Shown in pieces: positions 41,992-48,993 of a stretch of DNA of 52,466 bases. The notes beneath the pieces were generated by a model, which saw only the letters and a list, made by a program, of their open reading frames with translations, had not been told where the DNA came from and did no database searches. Location of the stretch: positions 1-52,466 of the forward strand of contig JAFUBA010000153.1 in NCBI GenBank assembly GCA_017460395.1, written 5' to 3'. The DNA comes from Clostridia bacterium. GTDB lineage: Bacteria > Bacillota > Clostridia > Christensenellales > Aristaeellaceae. The first letter of the stretch is position 1. The number at the start of each line of letters is the position of its first letter. The translations under genes were made by a program, and so were the position numbers.

Positions 41992-43566
41992 TTAATCGCA
42001 GACCGTCTCCGTCACGTTCTTCTCCGTCACAGGCTGTGCTACAGGCTGGTCCCCTATCACGACCTGGAAATCCTTCAGGCACACCAGCTCCACCGATTCC
42101 AGCACGAGGCCGCTTCTGACCATGGTGGGCACCTGCTCCGCCATGATGGGCGCGATGGGTTCCCCATCCTCTGCAAGCTCAATGCGTACGCGCTCCATCT
42201 CGATTTTCTCGGTTTTCTTCTCCGGCAGTCCCAGGACAAACCCTGCTACACTGACGCCGGTGGCATGCACATCCCGGAATGTGATGGTCCCAATCGATGG
42301 CGTCCTCTCGTCCACCACCTGTTTTTCTCTCGACTGTACATAGGGGTGTCGGCCGTCCGGATCACAGAAATACATGGAATTGACCGCCAGCGGCACCAGG
42401 ACATGGTCCATCTCCACCCGTTCAAAGGTGATCTGGTCGATCCGCCCGTCGACACCGCGGCCGCGTCTGGTCTTGATCCTGAGCCCGCGGTCAGTGTTGC
42501 GCATCACGCAGTCGTGAACACGCACATGATGGACCCCGCCCGCCATCTCAGAGCCGACCGTCACGCCGCCATGACCCTTCTCCATCAGGCAATGAGCGAT
42601 CTCAATCTCCTCGCAGGGCTGCTTGTACTTCTGCCCCATGTAGATCTTGCCTGACTTGATGGCAATGCAGTCATCGCCCACGGAAAAGTGTGTGCCGCAC
42701 AGAAGCACCCGTTTGCAGCTCTCCGGATCAAACCCGTCTGTGTTGGGGCTGGAGGAAGGTGCTTCCACGGTCAGATTGATGAATTTCAGGTCTTCGGAAA
42801 AATACGGATGCAGGTTCCACGCAGGGGAATTGCGGACCGTCACACCCTCAAGAGCGATGCTTCTGCACCGGTTCAGAAAGACCATGCGCGGGCGGAAGGC
42901 ACCCCTCTTGATCTTCGGATTCTGCCACCAGTTTTCCTTGGTGGCACAGCCATCCAGGATCCCCTCCCCGTAGACAGCAGCGTCTTCCACGTCCATGCCG
43001 GTCAGGAAGGCGGCATACATGTCCAGCGGATTGCCTTCCCATGAGCCAAAGTTGAGCTCTTCCTTTTCATCCGTGCTCAGGACCGTTCCGGGTAGAATCG
43101 GGAACCGCTCGCGGTCTGTCTGAAGGGACAGCACGGCGCCCTTCTCAAGTTCAATCGATACATGGCTTTTGAGGAAAATCGGCAGAACAGCATAGGTTCC
43201 CTTCGGAATCAGGACGCGGCCATCCCCTGGGCAGCACTGAATCGCAGCCTGAATGGCCTGGGTGTCGTCATGGACGCCATCCCCCTTGGCGCCAAAGTCC
43301 TGCACATTCAGCGTGGCGCTCTCACGTCTTGTATCAAACCCGAGTCGGCTCTTCTGCCCATCCCGGGTTTCAATTTCCAGATCATAGTGCCGCCCGGGCT
43401 CCAGATTCCGAAACGTATGGACGCTGCGATTCACCTGAATCAGTTCCCCGGAGAGTCTGCAGGTGACAGGCTCCATGAGGTGATATGCTCCCTGGCCCTC
43501 GATGACCAGGGTGGCTGCCCTGGCGAGCACCAGAATCATGTGTGCCCCAAATGGTTCATGCATCAT
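41992..43566 (-). CDS. glycoside hydrolase family 28 polygalacturonase, probably cytoplasmic
   Basis: Hydrolyses alpha-1,4-galacturonosyl bonds. The 524-residue product has an N-terminal beta domain (about 1-85; fibronectin-like YHLMEPVTCRLSG, NLEPGRHYDLEI). The right-handed helix opens NVQDFGAKGDGVHDDTQAIQ, and the GH28 catalytic motifs follow in order: NTDGFDPES, SVGDDCIAIKSG, EKGHGGVTVGSE and RGLRIKTRRGRG. No signal peptide is present, so it probably acts inside the cell as an exo-enzyme on imported oligogalacturonides. Start ATG 43566 has AAGGAGG eleven bases upstream and lies two bases after the previous gene's stop. The frame stays open to 43602. Confidence 0.93.
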   Translation of the reverse strand: MMHEPFGAHMILVLARAATLVIEGQGAYHLMEPVTCRLSGELIQVNRSVHTFRNLEPGRHYDLEIETRDGQKSRLGFDTRRESATLNVQDFGAKGDGVHDDTQAIQAAIQCCPGDGRVLIPKGTYAVLPIFLKSHVSIELEKGAVLSLQTDRERFPILPGTVLSTDEKEELNFGSWEGNPLDMYAAFLTGMDVEDAAVYGEGILDGCATKENWWQNPKIKRGAFRPRMVFLNRCRSIALEGVTVRNSPAWNLHPYFSEDLKFINLTVEAPSSSPNTDGFDPESCKRVLLCGTHFSVGDDCIAIKSGKIYMGQKYKQPCEEIEIAHCLMEKGHGGVTVGSEMAGGVHHVRVHDCVMRNTDRGLRIKTRRGRGVDGRIDQITFERVEMDHVLVPLAVNSMYFCDPDGRHPYVQSREKQVVDERTPSIGTITFRDVHATGVSVAGFVLGLPEKKTEKIEMERVRIELAEDGEPIAPIMAEQVPTMVRSGLVLESVELVCLKDFQVVIGDQPVAQPVTEKNVTETVCD

Positions 43567-43567
43567 T

Positions 43568-44266
43568 TCAGTCCAGGCCTCCTTCTTCAAGGGCGATCGC
43601 ATCCATTACAGCAGGATCCGCAGAGGAGTTTTTCCGCATGTCTTCCATTTTTTCACGCCAGCTTTTCAGTCTCGGTGCCCATCGCCACTTCTCCAGAACC
43701 TTCTGTGAGATGGCGCGAAGAAGACTGTAATAGGCCAGCAGAAATTCCTCCTGCGTGATGCTGTCCACATCCAGAGAGCAGACCTTCTTTGCACTCTCCC
43801 GGATCCAGACCAGGTACCAGTGATAATGCTCGTACAGCTGCTCCGGCACATGATCCATCGTGCGCGCCAGGGCCGCAAGGTTCAGGATCATCTCTCTCGG
43901 TTCATCACCGAGATGTTCCTCCGTGGACCTGACCCTTCCCGTGAGTTCCCGGAGTCCTTCATAACGAAACAGTTCCTTCTGGCCCATCATCAGGGCAGGA
44001 AGCTGTGCAAACATGTCGTCCGCACTCGGCCACGGCGCTGTCTGTAACTGCTCTTTTGCAAGAATGTCTTGAGCAGCGGCCTTTGCCGCTTCTTTTTCGG
44101 GCTCCGTGTCCACCAGCGCTAGCTCGCATTTCAGTGCCACGGCATTTGTGAATTCTCCCTCAGGATCAAGATCCCGCGGAAGAGTTTTCTCATCAACCAC
44201 AAGACACTGCGGGAAAAACAGACGACGCTTCGCCTGCTCCATTTCATTCATTTCAAATTCGTTCAT
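43568..44266 (-). CDS. conserved-looking protein of unknown function in the pectin operon
   Basis: I do not recognise this 232-residue protein. It has no signal peptide or membrane helix, an acidic Ala/Glu-rich middle region (DTEPEKEAAKAAAQD) and a largely helical C-terminal half with many Trp and Tyr residues (LYEHYHWYLVWIRES, LAYYSLLRAISQKVLEKW). GGAGG lies ten bases before the ATG. The gene ends two bases before the GH28 start and begins 44 bases after the cupin gene, so it is made with the pectin enzymes. It may be an accessory or regulatory protein of oligogalacturonide use, but nothing in the sequence shows which. Confidence 0.7.
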   Translation of the reverse strand: MNEFEMNEMEQAKRRLFFPQCLVVDEKTLPRDLDPEGEFTNAVALKCELALVDTEPEKEAAKAAAQDILAKEQLQTAPWPSADDMFAQLPALMMGQKELFRYEGLRELTGRVRSTEEHLGDEPREMILNLAALARTMDHVPEQLYEHYHWYLVWIRESAKKVCSLDVDSITQEEFLLAYYSLLRAISQKVLEKWRWAPRLKSWREKMEDMRKNSSADPAVMDAIALEEGGLD

Positions 44267-44310
44267 CTTGGGCTTTCCTCCCTATGATCGCATATTCAGG
44301 TAAGCGCTGC

Positions 44311-44655
44311 TCACGAAAGAAAATCTGCCCTCTTTGGGGTAAAGACATCCAGGAGCACGCCCTTTTCAAGACAGAGCGTGCCATGCACCTGCCCCGGGTC
44401 CACCACGATACTGTCCCCCGGCCCCAGATCCACCGCCTGCCCGTTCACCGTATATCTGAATTTTCCGGACAGTACATAGGTGCACTGTGTGTGCAGATGT
44501 GTGTGAGCTGCGCCTTCAGCACCCGTTTCAAAGAGCACCTCCACGGTCATCAGATACTCATTGTAGGACAGAATCCTGCGTTTTACCCCGCCGCCAAGAT
44601 CAATCAGTCCGGCCTCCTCATGCATCTGTACATGGGCACCCTGCAGTTCCTTCAT
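44311..44655 (-). CDS. kdgF: KdgF-like cupin, unsaturated uronate processing
   Basis: A single-domain cupin of 114 residues. The metal site is visible as THLHTQCTYVL with a second His in PGQVHGTL. The Gly-rich turns (SGKFRYTVNG, LGPGDS) are typical. Size, motif order and its place before a GH28 enzyme fit KdgF, which helps convert 4,5-unsaturated galacturonate to its open-chain keto form after pectin lyases act. Other small cupins look similar, so the call rests partly on context. ATG 44655 has AAAGGAG six bases upstream. It is the first gene of a four-gene operon. Confidence 0.72.
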   Translation of the reverse strand: MKELQGAHVQMHEEAGLIDLGGGVKRRILSYNEYLMTVEVLFETGAEGAAHTHLHTQCTYVLSGKFRYTVNGQAVDLGPGDSIVVDPGQVHGTLCLEKGVLLDVFTPKRADFLS

Positions 44656-44712
44656 GTGAATCTCCTTTCGGTTTCTCTCATTCACGGTCCAGTGTCCGCT
44701 GTCTCGTACTCG

Positions 44713-44741
44713 AGTATATCACAGCGAAATGGGCGGCACAA
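44713..44741 (-). promoter_or_regulatory. promoter of the kdgF-GH28 operon
   Basis: On the minus strand -35 TTGTGC (44736-44741), 17-base spacer and -10 TATACT (44713-44718) with a TGA extension, about 58 bases before the kdgF start. Confidence 0.65.
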
Positions 44742-44768
44742 CATGGATAGACACGCCCTGTACACATC

Positions 44769-45965
44769 TCACGGATCCCGCCACGATTGCGCAGATACCT
44801 GCATCATCTGCCCTTCCAGATCGTCTGTCAGCGCTTTCATTCTGCCCTCAAGTGCCTGAAACGCTTCCTCGTGCGAGCACTCATAGGCCGGATCCGGAAC
44901 ACCGAGGTAGAAGCCAATTCTCTCCTGCGGCAGCCTCAGCATCTGCAGTCGGCTGACAGCTCCGTAGGAGACGCCATAGAAGGAGGTAAAGGCAGAATAG
45001 TCGCTTTCCTCAAGATACCGTGCCGTCAGGTTTTCAGGCAGATGATATCCATGGCGCAAAAGGGTTTCCGATACCTGCAGTGGCACCCGCTCCCCTTCCG
45101 TGTTCTGATAGGCGCTCCTGGCCTCCGCCAGGACGGGTATCTTTCGCTCCATTGCCATCTGATTGACCATCGCCGCGGCCATCTGGCTCCGGTTGAGTCC
45201 ACCGTCGCAGACAAAACAGATGCGTTGTGGGACGTCGTAATATGCTTTCATGTCGCGAAACCTCTGGACCGTGAGCGCCGAAATGGGGAACGTGAAGTCA
45301 AGCGTCTCCCGTTCTACCTGCAGTTCATGCAACACGCTCTCCACCAGATCCCCGTTCACCTGTCCGGGACGATAGTAGGCCAGGGTAATGTGGGGTGTCA
45401 GAGGATAGGGCAACGTGGTGACAGCATCAAAGGCCTGATAGAGGTTCATAAGGAGCGATGCATCCTCCTCTGTTTTGGGACGCAGAAGCAGGACGATCGA
45501 TTTGGAGACCATGCTGACGATGCGGTCGGCTGTGAGTATCAGCTGGCGGGGTGCATACTGTTCCCGAAGTTTCTCTGCAATCTCCGTCCCTTTCTCGATA
45601 CTTTCCTGCATTTCCTGCAGATATCGCGTGTCCGCACAGGCTTCTCCTGCCGGAAGGTCCTTCGGGACCACCCGGGAATGCTCCGGACAGATCATGTCAT
45701 GCAGCGTCATATGAAGGGTAGCTTCCGGGAGTCTCTCTGCGAGGATCCCAGTGCTCTGCAGCTGCGCATGCAGCATCTCCTGCATCAGCTGTATGATCTG
45801 TGTGCACCGTTTTCCGCAGCGCAATGCTGCGGTGGTGCCTGGAAATGGCAGATAGTGACCCTCTGAACCTACCTTCTGTGACAGCGACGGGTGTGTGTGG
45901 AAGGTGCCGCTGAGTGCATCTGTCTTCCATGTGGTTCTCTGATCATATTCTTCCAGGAAAGTCAT
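44769..45965 (-). CDS. 2H phosphoesterase fused to a low-molecular-weight phosphatase domain
   Basis: A 398-residue two-domain protein. The N-terminal part (about 50-235) has the two HxT motifs of 2H phosphoesterases, His85-Met-Thr87-Leu and His192-Ile-Thr194-Leu. These enzymes act on cyclic or 2',5'-linked phosphates. The C-terminal part (about 246-385) is a low-molecular-weight protein tyrosine phosphatase-like domain, with the P-loop ICFVCDGGLNRSQMAA (Cys253, Arg259, Ser260) and the acid-loop VPDPAYE (Asp358). All key residues are present, though the usual Asn of the P-loop is Gly. ATG 45965 was chosen for AAGGGGG six bases upstream; the frame stays open to 46208. It is divergent from a helix-turn-helix/Ser-Thr kinase pair. 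Substrates are unknown, and acting on phosphoproteins or signal nucleotides is inference. Confidence 0.82.
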   Translation of the reverse strand: MTFLEEYDQRTTWKTDALSGTFHTHPSLSQKVGSEGHYLPFPGTTAALRCGKRCTQIIQLMQEMLHAQLQSTGILAERLPEATLHMTLHDMICPEHSRVVPKDLPAGEACADTRYLQEMQESIEKGTEIAEKLREQYAPRQLILTADRIVSMVSKSIVLLLRPKTEEDASLLMNLYQAFDAVTTLPYPLTPHITLAYYRPGQVNGDLVESVLHELQVERETLDFTFPISALTVQRFRDMKAYYDVPQRICFVCDGGLNRSQMAAAMVNQMAMERKIPVLAEARSAYQNTEGERVPLQVSETLLRHGYHLPENLTARYLEESDYSAFTSFYGVSYGAVSRLQMLRLPQERIGFYLGVPDPAYECSHEEAFQALEGRMKALTDDLEGQMMQVSAQSWRDP

Positions 45966-46009
45966 GGCCATCCCCCTTTTCAAGTGTTCTGTCAGAAGAC
46001 TTTTTTCGA

Positions 46010-46039
46010 TTGCGGTCTGTTTTGCGCGTGTGCTATACT
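46010..46039 (+). promoter_or_regulatory. promoter of the helix-turn-helix/kinase operon
   Basis: -35 TTGCGG (46010-46015), 18-base spacer and -10 TATACT (46034-46039) with a TGC extension. On the minus strand a TATGAT (46044-46049) with a poor -35 could drive the phosphatase fusion, so the two promoters would overlap back to back. Confidence 0.55.
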
Positions 46040-46173
46040 CACTATCATACAGATTTTCACAAAGATCCTGAACGGATCTTCGATGGAAAATCGTATATGC
46101 CCGCAAACCATCTATGATCCTTCCAGATCTTTCCGAGAACGGGTATATCAAAGACGCGATCGAGGTGACATAT

Positions 46174-46647
46174 GTGTCCGAACATGAAGTGGACAGGAAT
46201 CTGACCACCGGGAAATTGCTCAGTCTGATCCGGAACGCTCATTCCCTTGAGGAGGCGACCGCATATCATCAGGAACACGGCCAGCCTCTCCTGAAAGACG
46301 CACTGGATCAGATCATGAACGCCCATCGGATCACCCCGAAGCAACTGATCATCGAGAGTAAAATCGAACGTTCCTATCTGTACCACATTCTGTCCGGCGA
46401 AAGAATGCCCGGACGGAACATTGTGCTTCGCATTGGTTTCTGCCTGAATGTCAGCCTGAATGAAATGAATCAGCTCCTCCGCCTTGCGGGCTTTTCCGGA
46501 TTGTATTCCAAGGTACAGCGGGACGCGGTACTGATCTACGCCCTGTCACAGAACATGAGCATGGAAGCAGCCAATCGCCTGCTTCTTGAAGCCGGGGAAG
46601 CACCACTCTATCAGACAGAATCCTCGTCTCCGGAGACGCATCCATGA
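46174..46647 (+). CDS. small helix-turn-helix protein paired with a Ser/Thr kinase
   Basis: A protein of 157 residues with a central helix-turn-helix of the Xre-like kind (about 52-85; TPKQLIIESKIERSYLYHI, then SGERMPGRN) and a C-terminal helical region (LRLAGFSGLYSKVQRDAVLI, EAANRLLLEAGEAPLY). In Firmicutes, small proteins of this type with a YHILSGER-like turn often sit directly before membrane Ser/Thr kinases, so it may be a DNA-binding partner or substrate of the kinase. The start is GTG 46174 with GAGG eight bases upstream. The ATG at 46114 has no binding site. It overlaps the kinase gene by four bases (ATGA). Function is inferred from context. Confidence 0.75.
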   Translation: MSEHEVDRNLTTGKLLSLIRNAHSLEEATAYHQEHGQPLLKDALDQIMNAHRITPKQLIIESKIERSYLYHILSGERMPGRNIVLRIGFCLNVSLNEMNQLLRLAGFSGLYSKVQRDAVLIYALSQNMSMEAANRLLLEAGEAPLYQTESSSPETHP

Positions 46648-48638
46648 CAATCAAGCAAGCCCTGCCGGAAAAGGTCCTGGAATCCTGGAAGATTCTCTCC
46701 TGTCTTCAGGCGACAGAAAAAACAGAAACGTATCTATGTATCTCAAAGACCGATGACACCCGCATCATCCTGAAGATCACGCGGGACGCCCAGAGCGCAT
46801 GCCAGTTCTGGAATGAAGACGAAATGCTTCACCGCATTGAGCAGGCCTGCTCATCCGCCTCCTCTTCTGTGCCGGGTGCTCTTGCACGGATGCATCCGGG
46901 ATTCTGCATGAATCTGGATGGCCAGACCATCTTCGCCCGCTCCTATATTGAGGGCAGGCCCCTGGATGAGATTGTTTTCTCACAGGTCGATAAGCCGGGC
47001 ATCCCCCTGGAAAAGGCAGTCTGGTACCTCGATCACATCTTATGCCAGATTGAGTTTCTGCACAACATGCACCCGCCCGTCATACACCGCGATATCAAGC
47101 CGCAGAATGTGATCGTGGATACGCAGGGAGAGGCGCATCTGATTGATTTCGGGATCGCACGGTTTCACCGCGGGGACAGTACCCATGATACCACTGTTCT
47201 TGGCTCACATCTGACAGCCCCTCCGGAACAATTCGGATACCGGCAGACCGATGAGCGCAGCGACATCTATTCTGCCGGCATTCTCCTGCGCTATTGCCTG
47301 ACAGGGGAATATGGTGACAGTGCGGACACGGAAATCCCGCAGAAGGTCCTGCGCGTCATTGAGAAGGCCACCGCCTTTGACCCGGATCAGCGATATCAGT
47401 GCGCTGCAGACATGCGAAGGGATCTATCGAGCCTGAACCTGCCGCACGCGGACCCATCTCAGGAGCGTGCCGGGCAGCATCCAGAAGAGGATAAGCCGAG
47501 GAAAGGCTTCATTGGACGCCACCTTCCCCTGTGTATATCACTCATACTGCTTATTCTCCTGGTCGCTTCCTTCTTTTTTCTGGGGCCCGGCGCTTCCCCC
47601 TCCCTTCAAGTGGATGAGCCCGAGGCGATTGAGACCGCAGCACACAGTGTGCCGTACACCTTCAAGGAGCCCTTGATTGAGCAGGCCGTGCGCCAGACAC
47701 TGGATCGTCCGGATGGCTATATCACGGAGAAGGATCTGGAGTTTGTCACATCCCTCTTCATTTTTGGACGGCAGATCTACACATCGGATGACCAGATCTG
47801 GTTTCTTGGAAACGACGTGTACATGCGCCTGGACGACATGCGGGAGCAGCAGCTGTGGAAGGAGAATGGCGGAATTACTTCTCTGGAAGATATCCGCCAC
47901 ATGCCGAATATCCATGAGCTGAGCCTGTATCGCCAGAATATTTCCTCCCTGGAAGAACTGCAGGGCTGTCCAATCCGCCGCCTCGGCATCGGATATAATC
48001 CGCTAACAGATCTCGCGCCTCTTTCCTCCCTGGACCTGATCGCGCTGAACATATCTTGCCTGAACATCTCAGATCTTACCTGCCTTCAGGGGCAGGAACA
48101 CCTGGAGGAGCTCCACGTGGCTGATATGCCCCTCCGTTCCCTCGATCCCCTCACCAATCTTCCTCTTCGCATCCTGAACCTGTATAACATCACCTGTCCC
48201 ATGGAACCGCTGCGCGAGATGCCCACGCTCGAAGCCCTCACCCTGGGGAAAATGAACCGGTATCTTTTTGATATTCTGAAGGATACACAGATTCAGGACC
48301 TGGAGGTGACCCATGCAGAAGGTGTCCCCTTCCTGTCCCTGCAGGCGCTCCCCCGCCTCCGGCGGCTGTACTTCTATGCCGACACCTATGAAGAGATCCC
48401 GTCTGGCGTATGGAATTTTCCGTCTCTTCGCTGGCTTGACCTGAAAAATGTCGGCATGGAGAGTTTCCACTGTCTCAGCGCCATGCAGAGTCTGGAATCT
48501 CTTTTCATCTATGCCTGCGATGTACAGGACTTCCATGGGCTTGAGGAACTGCCAAATCTGAAGAAAATCGACTGTACCCCGGACCAGAAAGACGCATTGG
48601 AAAGCCTCTACCCAGATCACGCCTGGGCCATGAACTGA
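46644..48638 (+). CDS. membrane Ser/Thr protein kinase with external leucine-rich repeats
   Basis: A one-pass receptor-like kinase of 664 residues. The kinase domain (about 15-262) has the ATP-binding Lys44 (IILKIT), catalytic HRDIKPQN (Asp150), IDFGIAR (Asp168), an APPEQ segment and DERSDIYSAG. The usual glycine-rich loop is not evident at 20-30. A charged linker leads to one membrane helix (about 294-313). The outside part (about 340-660) begins with an internalin-like cap (ALIEQAVRQTL-type) and carries some seven to nine leucine-rich repeats. The gene overlaps the helix-turn-helix gene and ends at a terminator. It probably senses a protein or wall ligand outside and phosphorylates cytoplasmic targets. 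A divergent phosphatase fusion may counteract it. Confidence 0.9.
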   Translation: MTIKQALPEKVLESWKILSCLQATEKTETYLCISKTDDTRIILKITRDAQSACQFWNEDEMLHRIEQACSSASSSVPGALARMHPGFCMNLDGQTIFARSYIEGRPLDEIVFSQVDKPGIPLEKAVWYLDHILCQIEFLHNMHPPVIHRDIKPQNVIVDTQGEAHLIDFGIARFHRGDSTHDTTVLGSHLTAPPEQFGYRQTDERSDIYSAGILLRYCLTGEYGDSADTEIPQKVLRVIEKATAFDPDQRYQCAADMRRDLSSLNLPHADPSQERAGQHPEEDKPRKGFIGRHLPLCISLILLILLVASFFFLGPGASPSLQVDEPEAIETAAHSVPYTFKEPLIEQAVRQTLDRPDGYITEKDLEFVTSLFIFGRQIYTSDDQIWFLGNDVYMRLDDMREQQLWKENGGITSLEDIRHMPNIHELSLYRQNISSLEELQGCPIRRLGIGYNPLTDLAPLSSLDLIALNISCLNISDLTCLQGQEHLEELHVADMPLRSLDPLTNLPLRILNLYNITCPMEPLREMPTLEALTLGKMNRYLFDILKDTQIQDLEVTHAEGVPFLSLQALPRLRRLYFYADTYEEIPSGVWNFPSLRWLDLKNVGMESFHCLSAMQSLESLFIYACDVQDFHGLEELPNLKKIDCTPDQKDALESLYPDHAWAMN

Positions 48639-48650
48639 ATCGCATGAAAA

Positions 48651-48677
48651 GAGCCACAGACTCTGTGGCTCTTTTTC
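48651..48677 (+). terminator. terminator of the kinase operon
   Basis: Stem GAGCCACAG (48651-48659) / CTGTGGCTC (48663-48671) followed by TTTTTC. Flanking CGCATGAAAA and TTTTCATGCG extend the pairing. It lies 12 bases after the stop codon. Confidence 0.9.
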
Positions 48678-48802
48678 ATGCGCTTCAGTGCAGGAGGTCC
48701 CTGGGCCTCCCTTAGAACACGAATATTCAGGGCTTATTACGCCTTGAATGTTTTCATTTTGTTTTCTCTTTGTCTGAAACCTGATTTCCCCGGGTTTCAT
48801 GC

Positions 48803-48808
48803 TATAAT
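48803..48808 (+). promoter_or_regulatory. serC-serA promoter (extended -10)
   Basis: Consensus TATAAT preceded by TGC gives an extended -10. The -35 position reads CCTGAT and is poor. Transcription would start near 48815, at the first base of the structured leader. Confidence 0.65.
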
Positions 48809-48815
48809 GCACCTG

Positions 48816-48927
48816 CAGATGACATGCAGATCATCTGGTAATCCTCCGTGAATAAGCATACACCGTTCGGAGGATGTATGCCCGTTTCCGGAAAAAGCCG
48901 GAAGGATCAGAAATGATCTGCGGGCAT
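48816..48927 (+). promoter_or_regulatory. structured serC leader, candidate regulatory RNA
   Basis: Three helices lie in series just after the predicted transcription start. P1 pairs CAGATGA (48816-48822) with TCATCTG (48831-48837). P2 pairs ATCCTCCG (48841-48848) with CGGAGGAT (48868-48875). P3 pairs ATGCCCG (48878-48884) with CGGGCAT (48921-48927) and closes a three-way junction with two hairpins, TTCCGG/CCGGAA (48886-48903) and GATCA/TGATC with a GAAA tetraloop (48905-48918). An alternative pairing, GCATACA (48856-48862) with TGTATGC (48875-48881), would disrupt both P2 and P3. The P2 5' strand contains CCTCC, complementary to the serC ribosome binding site GGAGG (48981-48985). I do not recognise a known riboswitch or T-box; the regulatory role is inferred. 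Confidence 0.6.
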
Positions 48928-48993
48928 GTACGATTTCCACATAGATCCGCTCCGGACCTTAGTGAAAATCAGTATAAATTGGAGGTTGTCATA

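Noticed and set aside
48811-48990. T-box or known riboswitch in the serC leader
   Set aside because: The conserved T-box antiterminator sequence is absent and the layout does not match the tetrahydrofolate, glycine or SAM riboswitches as I know them.
48874-48993. N-terminal extension of serC back to an ATG at 48874
   Set aside because: It would run through paired regions of the leader, and the ATG at 48994 has an ideal binding site and the family start.
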